A stretch of DNA of 36,534 nucleotides from Clostridia bacterium (lineage in GTDB: Bacteria > Bacillota > Clostridia > Christensenellales > CAG-138), in assembly GCA_030526995.1 (NCBI GenBank), contig JAUNBP010000013.1, positions 1 to 36,534 on the forward strand, in the 5' to 3' direction. A program made the translations under genes and the position numbers. Positions within the stretch are counted from its first letter, which is position 1, and each line of letters begins with the position of its first letter. Of this stretch, positions 17,515-25,520 are shown piece by piece. The notes beneath the pieces were generated by a model, which was given only the letters and a program-made list of their open reading frames with translations, was not told where the DNA came from and searched no databases.

Positions 17515-17548
17515 GGCGGGCGGATGATATCCGCCCCTACAGGGGGAA
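17515..17548. repeat. 34-bp palindromic intergenic repeat, copy 1
   Basis: Core GGGCGGATGATATCCGCCC is an 8-bp inverted repeat around GAT, followed by CCTACAGGGGGA. The same 34 bases occur without mismatch at 36416-36449. A decayed core (GAGCGGATGATATGTGCCC) follows at 17579-17597. It lies in the 162-bp gap after hipT, which otherwise holds only the shared terminator. Confidence 0.85.
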
Positions 17549-17599
17549 TTGGGATGACCACACGAGATATTCGATATTGAGCGGATGATATGTGCCCGC

Positions 17600-17630
17600 A
17601 AAAAAATTCCGCCGAGGGTTTCGGCGGAAT
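17600..17630. terminator. Bidirectional terminator between hipT and rplA
   Basis: A perfect 10-bp stem (ATTCCGCCGA / TCGGCGGAAT) with a GGGTT loop. It is flanked by seven A on the hipT side, giving a U tract for the minus-strand rplK-rplA transcript, and by CGTTTTTA on the other side, giving a weaker U tract for hipT. Confidence 0.88.
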
Positions 17631-17651
17631 CGTTTTTACTTTGTGTTTTCT

Positions 17652-18341
17652 TTAGAACTTAAGAGCGTTGAACTTGACGCCCGGGCCCATTGTCGAGGAT
17701 ACGACGAGGCTCTTGATGTAGGTGCCCTTGGATGCTGCGGGCTTTGCCTTGATAATGGCGTCCATGAGCGTGGTCAGGTTCTCTTCGAGCTTGTCGGTGC
17801 CGAACGACGCCTTGCCAATCGGGCAGTGAACGATGTTGGTCTTGTCAACCCTGTACTCTACCTTACCTGCTTTAATCTCGGTAACCGCCTTGGCTACGTC
17901 CATCGTGACCGTGCCGCTCTTGGGGTTGGGCATCAAGCCCTTGGGGCCTAAGACCCTACCGATTCTGCCGACGACGCCCATCATGTCGGGGGTCGCAACG
18001 CAGACGTCGAAGCCAAACCAGTTCTCGGTCTGAATCTTCTTTACCATCTCCTCGTCGCCTACGAAGTCCGCACCTGCGTCGAGGGCTTCACGGGCCTTAT
18101 CGGCCTTTGCAAAGACGAGAACCTTTACGTTCTTGCCGGTGCCGTGAGGCAGAACCACCGCGCCGCGAACCTGCTGGTCTGCGTGACGGGAGTCAACGCC
18201 CAAGCGTACCGAAACCTCGATGGTTTCATCGAACTTGGCGGTTGCCGTGCTTACTACGAGGTCAAGACCCTCTCTGGGATCATACTGCTTGCGGGTATCA
18301 ATCTTTTGCTTGTTTTCGATATATTTCTTTCCGTGCTTCAT
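17652..18341 (-). CDS. rplA: 50S ribosomal protein L1 (uL1)
   Basis: 229-aa protein of the mobile L1 stalk, which moves deacylated tRNA out of the E site. [52 protein letters not shown] and [19 protein letters not shown] are typical. In E. coli L1 represses the rplK-rplA mRNA. No rplJ follows it, unlike the usual rplKAJL order. Confidence 0.97.
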   Translation of the reverse strand: MKHGKKYIENKQKIDTRKQYDPREGLDLVVSTATAKFDETIEVSVRLGVDSRHADQQVRGAVVLPHGTGKNVKVLVFAKADKAREALDAGADFVGDEEMVKKIQTENWFGFDVCVATPDMMGVVGRIGRVLGPKGLMPNPKSGTVTMDVAKAVTEIKAGKVEYRVDKTNIVHCPIGKASFGTDKLEENLTTLMDAIIKAKPAASKGTYIKSLVVSSTMGPGVKFNALKF

Positions 18342-18354
18342 TGCTCTGACCTCC

Positions 18355-18780
18355 TTACTCGCCTACGAGAACGCCCATGCTGCGAGCGGTTCCCTCGACC
18401 ATGCTCATCGCCGCTTCAACGCTTGCCGCATTGAGATCGGGCATCTTCAGCTCGGCAATCTCCCTTACCTGTGCCTTGCTTATCGTTGCAACCTTGACCT
18501 TGTTCGGGGTGCCGCTTGCGTGTTCCAAGTTGCACGCCTTCTTTATAAGGACGGCTGCGGGCGGGGTCTTGGTGATGAAGGAGAACGAACGATCCTGATA
18601 AACCGTGATTACCACGGGGATGATAAGGCCCGCTTGCTTTGCGGTGCGCTCGTTGAACTCCTTGCAGAAGCCCATGATGTTTACGCCGTGCTGACCCAGT
18701 GCGGGGCCTACGGGCGGTGCCGGTGTTGCTTTGCCGGCGGGAATTTGCAGTTTCACATAACCTGTGATCTTCTTTGACAT
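18355..18780 (-). CDS. rplK: 50S ribosomal protein L11 (uL11)
   Basis: 141-aa protein of the GTPase-associated centre and activator site for Rel[21 protein letters not shown] and [20 protein letters not shown] (thiopeptide-binding N-domain) are followed by the C-domain ending [11 protein letters not shown]-type [12 protein letters not shown]. The SD is AGGAGG. An 85-88 nt spacer separates it from nusG and contains a GGGG-AGGCA-CCCC hairpin (18828-18816), a possible regulatory site. Confidence 0.97.
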   Translation of the reverse strand: MSKKITGYVKLQIPAGKATPAPPVGPALGQHGVNIMGFCKEFNERTAKQAGLIIPVVITVYQDRSFSFITKTPPAAVLIKKACNLEHASGTPNKVKVATISKAQVREIAELKMPDLNAASVEAAMSMVEGTARSMGVLVGE

Positions 18781-18868
18781 TGCTGTTTCCTCCTATATTT
18801 TATAGTTCGTGGTTCGGGGTGCCTCCCCTCCCACTCTATTTAAGCGGCTCTCGCCTGCTTATCCAAAA

Positions 18869-19462
18869 TTATCTGTCCTGCTTTTTAACCTGAATGAAGT
18901 CAAGTTCCACGGGCGTTGCCCTGCCGAACATCTCGACGGAGAGCTTGACCTTCTGACGTTCGACGTCTATCTTTTCGACTCTGCCTACGAAGTTCTCAAG
19001 CGGACCGGATATGATGTCCACATCCTCGCCAACCTCGATGTTGAGAATGATAGGTATCCGCTCGACACCCATCATCGTGACCTCCTCATCGGTCAGCGGA
19101 ATTGGCTTGGACCCGGGGCCTACAAAGCCCGTAACGCCTCGAGTGTTGCGAATTACGTACCATGCCCTCGGATTCATAACAAGCTCAACGGACTTGCCGC
19201 CGCCTCGCTCCTCGGGCCTGTCCTTTTCAATCGCATCCACGTTCATCTTTATCATGACGTAGCTGGGAAACACCTTGCGGGTCGTGGTCTTGCGCTTGCC
19301 GCCGGTCTGTATCTCTATAACATCTTCAGTTGGATACTTGACCTCAAGGATGATGTCCTGCAAGCCGGCGTTTTCGACGGCCTTTTCAAGATCCTCCTTG
19401 ACCTTTTTCTCGTATCCCGAATAGGTATGCACTACATACCACTTGGTTTCCTGATGGCTCAT
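18869..19462 (-). CDS. nusG: Transcription elongation/antitermination factor NusG
   Basis: 197 aa. NGN domain (KWYVVHTYSGYEKKVKEDLE at the N-terminus, VFPSYVMIKM) that binds RNA polymerase across the cleft, then a KOW domain (GEDVDIISGPLENFVGRVEK) that contacts S10 or Rho. A loop of about 15 extra residues (EKDRPEERGGGKSVE) sits within the NGN domain. The ATG at 19462 or the GTG immediately before it could serve; an AAAGGA SD favours neither strongly. It lies after secE, the normal order. Confidence 0.95.
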   Translation of the reverse strand: MSHQETKWYVVHTYSGYEKKVKEDLEKAVENAGLQDIILEVKYPTEDVIEIQTGGKRKTTTRKVFPSYVMIKMNVDAIEKDRPEERGGGKSVELVMNPRAWYVIRNTRGVTGFVGPGSKPIPLTDEEVTMMGVERIPIILNIEVGEDVDIISGPLENFVGRVEKIDVERQKVKLSVEMFGRATPVELDFIQVKKQDR

Positions 19463-19481
19463 CACTTATCGTCCTTTTAGC

Positions 19482-19853
19482 TTACTCGCCGTCTTCGACG
19501 GGTTCTGCGGTAGCTTCATCCTCGACAGGCTCTGCAGTGGCCTCGTCCTCGACAGGCTCTTCCGTAGCTTCATCCTCAACGGGCTCTGCGGTGGGCTCTG
19601 CGGTTTCCTCGGTGCTTACATTATTGTTGGTAATGCTCAAAAGCCCCTGTACGCCCTTGCCAAAGCCAAGGTCTAAGAGCCAGATGACCGTTGCCATCAT
19701 CAAAACGAAGGCAATGACCGCCAAGGTATGCTTTGCCAAGTCCTTTTTGGACAACCAGCTCAGCTTCTTGACCTCGCCCCACATCTCCTTTAGATAGCGA
19801 ATCGGATGGAATCTGCGTTCCTTCTTTTGCTTTTGCTTCTTCTCAACTGCCAT
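19482..19853 (-). CDS. secE: Preprotein translocase subunit SecE with acidic repeat tail
   Basis: 123 aa. The family core is complete: amphipathic helix and conserved YLKEMWGEVKKLSWLSKKDL (about 20-39), then one membrane helix (about 42-63). Normal single-helix SecE proteins end soon after this. Here about 45 more residues follow, with a nine-residue unit EPVEDEATA repeated 3.5 times (90-121), predicted outside the cytoplasm. The ATG at 19853 is chosen (GGGGAG SD, canonical MAVEKK start) over an upstream in-frame start inside rpmG. Confidence 0.93.
   Translation of the reverse strand: MAVEKKQKQKKERRFHPIRYLKEMWGEVKKLSWLSKKDLAKHTLAVIAFVLMMATVIWLLDLGFGKGVQGLLSITNNNVSTEETAEPTAEPVEDEATEEPVEDEATAEPVEDEATAEPVEDGE
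19488..19586 (-). repeat. secE: 27-bp tandem repeats in the secE 3' end
   Basis: About 3.5 copies of a 27-bp unit encode EPVEDEATA. Copies differ mostly at third positions (GAG/GAA, GCC/GCT, ACC/ACT), so the peptide seems conserved while the DNA drifts. Confidence 0.85.
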
Positions 19854-19873
19854 GATTATACTCCCCGCTGTCC

Positions 19874-20023
19874 TTACTTGGACTCTCTGTGAATTGTGTG
19901 CTTGCGGCAGAATCTGCAATACTTGTTGAACTCAAGACGATCGGGATCGTTCTTCTTGTTCTTGAACGTATTGTAGTTCCTCTGCTTGCATTCCGTACAC
20001 GCCAAGGTAATTTTTACACGCAT
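19874..20023 (-). CDS. rpmG: 50S ribosomal protein L33 (bL33), zinc form
   Basis: 49 aa, read directly from the bases: [20 protein letters not shown], then [19 protein letters not shown], ending [11 protein letters not shown]9, C12, C36 and C39 make the C+ zinc ribbon. A GGAGG SD is 8 nt from the ATG. It is the first gene of rpmG-secE-nusG-rplK-rplA and stands 20 bp before the secE start. Confidence 0.97.
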   Translation of the reverse strand: MRVKITLACTECKQRNYNTFKNKKNDPDRLEFNKYCRFCRKHTIHRESK

Positions 20024-20050
20024 TTTTTCAAACCTCCTACGGTATAAACA

Positions 20051-20075
20051 TCAAAAACGAGCCCCTTTTCGGGGC
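20051..20075 (-). promoter_or_regulatory. Hairpin plus T-run at the very start of the rpmG leader
   Basis: Minus-strand GCCCC-GAAAA-GGGGC (20075-20061) followed by TCGTTTTT. It starts only a few bases after the predicted transcription start of the rpmG promoter. It could act as an early attenuator, a 5' stabilising hairpin, or the terminator of the upstream tldE transcript. Confidence 0.5.
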
Positions 20076-20083
20076 GCCATAAT

Positions 20084-20112
20084 ACAGTACCACAAGGGAC
20101 TCGCTTTGTCAA
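20084..20112 (-). promoter_or_regulatory. rpmG: Promoter of rpmG-secE-nusG-rplK-rplA
   Basis: Perfect TTGACA (20112-20107), a 17-bp spacer, then TACTGT (20089-20084) preceded by TGG, an extended -10. Upstream of the -35, A/T-rich DNA with an 8-bp inverted repeat (GAAAAATT / AATTTTTC, 20114-20132) would fit an UP element. Confidence 0.75.
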
Positions 20113-20134
20113 CGAAAAATTTTGAATTTTTCAA

Positions 20135-21463
20135 TTAATTTTTTCCGGCGACCGAAATTCCGCCGACGAGTATGCTTGGGCAGAGCACAGCCATTCCAAG
20201 CGTTGCTTTTAGGTCGCTTCCCACGGTCTTGACGGACTTCATAAACGTCAAAAAGTTTCCTGCAACCGTTATCTGATCCACCGCCTTTGACAGCTCTCCG
20301 TTTTCAACAAGCCTGCCGCTTGCCATCAGCGAAAAGTCGCCCGACACCGGATTTAAGCCTGCGTGCAGCCCCGAAATCTCGGTAATCAAAAGCCCGTTAT
20401 TAAGCTCCTTTACAAGCTGTTCAAAGCTCTTTTCGCCCTTTTGGATATAGAACACCGTGGGGCCTACGCCTATGGAGCCTGCAGCCGAGCCTCTCGAAGC
20501 GTTGCCGGTCGTTTCAACGCCCGCCTTCAAAGCGGTCTTGCAGTTATGCAAAAGCGTATTCAGCTTGCCGTTTTCCACGACCTTCTTGCACTTTACCGGC
20601 GTTCCTTCGCCGTCAAACGCCCTCGGCGCAAGCGGATGGAAGGGGTCGTCCATTATCGTGATGCAGTCCGCAGCTATCCTCTCGCCCTCCTTGCCTGCCA
20701 AGAGCGACTTGCCCTTTTGGGCTTCCTCCGCTGAGAACATGCTTGAAAACGCTGCGAGCAAGTCCGCACAGGCTATGTTTTCAAGGATAATATCGTAGAC
20801 TCCGGTTGCACAGGGTTCGGCATCCAACGCAAGCACAGCCTTCTCGACGGCTTCCTTGGCACAGCTTTCAACGCCGAGCGCATCCGCTCCGAGCCTAAAC
20901 GCATAGGCATCCTTGACCCGCTCGCCCTTTTTAACGACGGGGCCTACAAAGCAAGCCGAATCCGAGTAGGTTCTTACGGCTTCGAGTCCCAACGTGTTGT
21001 GCAGCTCCACTATTCCGCTCTCGGTCTGTACCATGCAGCCCGAAACCCTCTGCACCAAGGGGCTGTTCTCCTTTGCCGACGTTTCCATGCGCTTGGTCAA
21101 GGCAATCTTTTCCGCATTGTCCATCTTTAGAAGAGGATTCTCGCGCTTTGCAATCTCAACATAGCTCTGCCTGCCCTGCATCGGGTGTGCATCTTCGCTC
21201 TCAACCGAGCGTGCATTGTCTATCGCCCGCTGCACCAAGCCCGCGGCATCCTCCATGCTCTCGGTATAGGCGTAGCCGTCCCTGCCCTCAAACTTTACTC
21301 GAAGGTTGAGTCCGCCCTCCTTGCTCGAAACATAGCGGTTGACCTCGCCCTCCAAGATGTCGCAGCTGAACGCCTCGCCCGAGGCATAATAGGTCTCAGC
21401 CGCCTCACAGCCCTGCTTTAAGGCTTCCTCGAACAATAAATTACGAAATTCGTTTCTTTCCAT
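20135..21463 (-). CDS. tldE: TldE/PmbA, metalloprotease partner subunit
   Basis: 442 aa. TldD and TldE form a heterodimeric zinc protease that cleaves unfolded peptides; in E. coli it matures microcin B17 and degrades CcdA. This subunit lacks HExxxH, as expected for TldE, and has the family segments NRYVSSKEGGLNLRV, LHNCKTALKAG, TTGNASRG and GLHAGLNPVSGDFSL. The start at 21463 is chosen for its AGGAGG SD and TAATG overlap with tldD. A 72-codon in-frame upstream stretch is tldD sequence. Confidence 0.94.
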   Translation of the reverse strand: MERNEFRNLLFEEALKQGCEAAETYYASGEAFSCDILEGEVNRYVSSKEGGLNLRVKFEGRDGYAYTESMEDAAGLVQRAIDNARSVESEDAHPMQGRQSYVEIAKRENPLLKMDNAEKIALTKRMETSAKENSPLVQRVSGCMVQTESGIVELHNTLGLEAVRTYSDSACFVGPVVKKGERVKDAYAFRLGADALGVESCAKEAVEKAVLALDAEPCATGVYDIILENIACADLLAAFSSMFSAEEAQKGKSLLAGKEGERIAADCITIMDDPFHPLAPRAFDGEGTPVKCKKVVENGKLNTLLHNCKTALKAGVETTGNASRGSAAGSIGVGPTVFYIQKGEKSFEQLVKELNNGLLITEISGLHAGLNPVSGDFSLMASGRLVENGELSKAVDQITVAGNFLTFMKSVKTVGSDLKATLGMAVLCPSILVGGISVAGKN

Positions 21464-22884
21464 TATAATGCTCCTCCTTTGCCGCCCACCGTAAGCTCGG
21501 TGACCCTTATCCTCGGCTGTCCGACGTTGGTCGGCACCGAACCCGAAAGCGAGCCGCACATTCCCTGCGCCATCCACATTCTCGGGCCTACCCTGTCGAT
21601 GCGCCTTAGAATCTGCGAACCCGTGCCTATCAGCATTGCGCCCCGCACCGGACAGTATATCTTGCCGTCCTTGACCCAATAGCCCTCGATTACCGCAAAG
21701 TTAAACTCGCCTGTCAAGGGGTTTACCGAGCCGCCGCCGAGCCTTGCAGCATACAGGCCCGTGCCCATCGTTCGCAGCATCTCCTCCTCGTCGTCCTTGC
21801 CCTCCATTATGAAGGTGTTGGTCATCCTCGAGGTCGGGGCGTAGGTGTAATCCTGCCTCCTGCTGTTCCCGCTGACGGGCATACCCATTCTTCTCGAGCC
21901 CAAAAGGTCTATGAGGTAGCCCTTCAATATGCCGTTTTCAATCAAGAGATTGTTCCTGCCCTCGGTGCCCTCGTCGTCCACCAATATCGTGCCCCATTCG
22001 CCGGGCATTGCGCCGTTGTCACAGGCGCTGACGCAGGGGGAGGCTATCTGCTGCCCCAATTTGCCGCAAAACTCCGAATTGCCGAGCCCCACCGAGGTGG
22101 CCTCAAGGCTGTGCCCGCACGCCTCGTGGAAAATGACCCCACCAAAGCCACCGTCTATGACCACGGGAACGTTGCCTGCGGGGCATTCCTTGCCGTGCAG
22201 CATAGTCACTGCGGTCTTGCCTGCTGTTACGCCCGCCTTTTCAAGGTCAATCTTATTGCGATAGACCTCAAAGCTGCCGCAGCAGCCCGGGGATTCGTAG
22301 CCGGTCTGGGCCTCGCCGTCCTTCATCGCAACCGCCTGAACGAAGCTGCGGGTTCTCGGCCTCTCGTCGGTCACATACACGCCCTCGCTGTTGCAAATTA
22401 AAATCCGCCTGACCTTGTCCATGTACCTTGCGGAAACCTGAGTAATCTCATCGGAAACCGCCTTGCACGCCGCCGTGCCCGCCCTCAAAAGCTCTATTCG
22501 CTCATCGTTGCCGATGCTTGCAAACGGAATCTTCTGCTCGACGTTATAGCTCCGCTTGGTAAACACTGCGCTCTTGCCTTCGCCCACGCCCGTGATGCCC
22601 GCTGCCGCAGCCTCCGCCGCCCTATAGATGTCCGCCTCGTTCGTGCCGGAGGTGTAGGCATAGGCACTCTTGGTGCCCAGCAAGACCCTGACGCCGACGC
22701 CGTTTGTGCGCGAGGTGGAAGCGTCCTCGACCTTGCCGTCATTCATTGAAATATTGTTCGTCGTAGTGTCCTCGACAAACAGTTCGGCAAAGTCTGCACC
22801 CGTTTTCTGCGCTATGGCAAGCGCATTTTGAATGATACTCTCTTTAAGCAACTTGTCCTCTCTTTCCGACGGCATCGCCGCCAT
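21463..22884 (-). CDS. tldD: TldD, catalytic metalloprotease subunit
   Basis: 473 aa from the first ATG. The zinc motif HEACGHSLE gives H253, E254 and H258; the third ligand is probably C443 in QGMCGSLSG, as in E. coli TldD. GGGSVNPLTGEFNFAV is conserved. The start is uncertain: ATGs at 22884 and 22875 lack an SD, whereas a TTG at 22851 follows GAGAGG by 5 nt and would give LLKESIIQNALAIAQKTGAD, closer to the family N-terminus. It is coupled to tldE by TAATG. Confidence 0.94.
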   Translation of the reverse strand: MAAMPSEREDKLLKESIIQNALAIAQKTGADFAELFVEDTTTNNISMNDGKVEDASTSRTNGVGVRVLLGTKSAYAYTSGTNEADIYRAAEAAAAGITGVGEGKSAVFTKRSYNVEQKIPFASIGNDERIELLRAGTAACKAVSDEITQVSARYMDKVRRILICNSEGVYVTDERPRTRSFVQAVAMKDGEAQTGYESPGCCGSFEVYRNKIDLEKAGVTAGKTAVTMLHGKECPAGNVPVVIDGGFGGVIFHEACGHSLEATSVGLGNSEFCGKLGQQIASPCVSACDNGAMPGEWGTILVDDEGTEGRNNLLIENGILKGYLIDLLGSRRMGMPVSGNSRRQDYTYAPTSRMTNTFIMEGKDDEEEMLRTMGTGLYAARLGGGSVNPLTGEFNFAVIEGYWVKDGKIYCPVRGAMLIGTGSQILRRIDRVGPRMWMAQGMCGSLSGSVPTNVGQPRIRVTELTVGGKGGAL

Positions 22885-22921
22885 AAAACCGTTGTTTTTA
22901 TTAAACTCAAAATAGCATAAG

Positions 22922-22943
22922 GGGGCTGCAAAAATGCAGCCCC
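22922..22943 (-). terminator. Hairpin after the opp-operon small membrane protein
   Basis: A 9-bp perfect stem (GGGGCTGCA / TGCAGCCCC) with a 4-nt loop lies 8 bp past the stop codon of the 92-aa gene on the minus strand. The following bases (CCTTATGCTATTTT) are only partly T-rich, so termination may be incomplete and read into tldD. Confidence 0.6.
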
Positions 22944-22951
22944 AAATTGTT

Positions 22952-23229
22952 TTACTTCCAAAACAGCCACAGGATGAAGATGAACAGGACCACGCCGCCG
23001 CCTACGATGCCCACAACGGTAAGGCCCGCAAGCACCGCATAGAAGGTTGCCCTGAGCGTTTCGCGCCTTGTAAGAGCCTCGCCCTTGGCTATCCGCTCCT
23101 GCAAGTCCGCCTTTGCCCTTTGGCGTTCCTCCTTGCGCATCCGCTTTGCATACCACGGCATCCCATCGACGTCCATTGGAACAATGGTGCGTCCGTCATC
23201 ATCCTCGTAGACTTTGCGCTTCCTTGCCA

Positions 23230-23230
<1 letters not shown>
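22952..23230 (-). CDS. Small membrane-anchored protein at the end of the opp operon
   Basis: 92 aa, not assigned to a family. The N-terminal 60 residues are highly charged (MARKRKVYEDDDGRTIVPMD, RKEERQRAKADLQERIAKGE). One C-terminal hydrophobic helix of about 25 residues follows (ATFYAVLAGLTVVGIVGGGV and on), ending LWLFWK. It is therefore likely a tail-anchored inner-membrane protein with a cytosolic basic domain. The ATG overlaps the oppF stop (TAATG), so it is expressed with the importer. Function unknown. Confidence 0.8.
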
Positions 23231-24341
<1,111 letters not shown>

Positions 24342-24354
<13 letters not shown>

Positions 24355-25511
24355 TGGTCAGCCCTCCTTACGTTCTCGCCCTCATACAGGTAACAGGTTA
24401 CCATATGGGTCGGGGTAACATATATCTCGTGCGGATATTCGCCGTTGCACTTGCCTATGCACTTTTCGCAGCGATCCTTGAAGTAGCAGTAGTCGGGCAT
24501 GTTTATCGGGTTGGGAACCGTGCCCGGGATGCTGTAAAGCCGTTCTACCTTGCGGTTGACCACCGGCTTGGATGCCATAAGTCCCACGGTGTAGGGGTGG
24601 CGGGGGTCGTGGAATACCTCGCTCGCCGTGCCCTTTTCAACGATTCTGCCCGCATACATGACGACAACGTAATCCGCCATCTCGGCTATGACTCCGAGGT
24701 CGTGCGTGATGAGCATGATGCTCGAATTGATGCGATCCTTCAGATTTCTCAAAAGCTCGAGAATCTGCGCCTGAATCGTAACGTCGAGCGCCGTTGTCGG
24801 TTCGTCCGCTATGATGAGCTTTGGGTCGCAGGCAAGCGCCATGGCTATCATGACACGCTGGCGCATACCGCCCGAAAGCTCGTGCGGGTACATCATGTAA
24901 ACGCCCTCGGCATTTGCGATGCCTACCATTTGAAGCATCTCCAAGGTGCGGGCCTTGACCTGCTCCTCTGTCCAATCGGGGAAGTGAAGCTCCAACACCT
25001 CGTTGAGCTGCATTCCAATCCTGAAAACGGGATTTAGACTCGTCATAGGCTCTTGGAATATCATCGATACCTTGGAGCCGCGAATCTTCTGCATCTTCTC
25101 TATCGGCGTCTTGGCAATGTTATAAACCTCGCCCTCGCCTGCGTTGAAGCGAATTTCGCCCTCGACTATCTGACCCTGCGGCCGCTGCACCAGCTGCATC
25201 AGCGACAGGGATGTGACCGACTTGCCGCAGCCCGACTCGCCGACGACGCCGACGGTCTTGCCCTGCGGAACCTCAAAGGTTACGCCGTCAACGGCCTTGA
25301 CCGTACCTATATCGGTAAAGAAGTAGGTATGGAGATTGTCGAACTCGACAACGTTTTTCGGATCCTTCATGCTTGTCAGGTATTCGGAAGGATCTACATG
25401 CTTGCGCTTGCGCTGCTTTTCAATGGCGTTGGTAATCCTGCGATTCTCCCTTGAAATGCGAGCCGACTCGCGCCCTGAAATATAATTTCTGTTCTTTTTA
25501 TCCTTAGCCAT
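24342..25511 (-). CDS. oppD: Oligopeptide ABC transporter ATP-binding protein OppD
   Basis: 389 aa. Walker A GESGCGKS (91-98), [10 protein letters not shown], signature LSGGMRQR (212-219), Walker B LIIADEP (232-238) and ITHDLGV. The C-terminal domain ([11 protein letters not shown], then [20 protein letters not shown]) has the cysteine cluster. As in OppF there is an unusual basic N-terminal extension (about 55 residues, [20 protein letters not shown]). It pairs with OppF under the OppB/OppC permease. It starts 9 bp after oppC with a weak SD. Confidence 0.95.
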
Positions 25512-25520
25512 GTCTCACAC

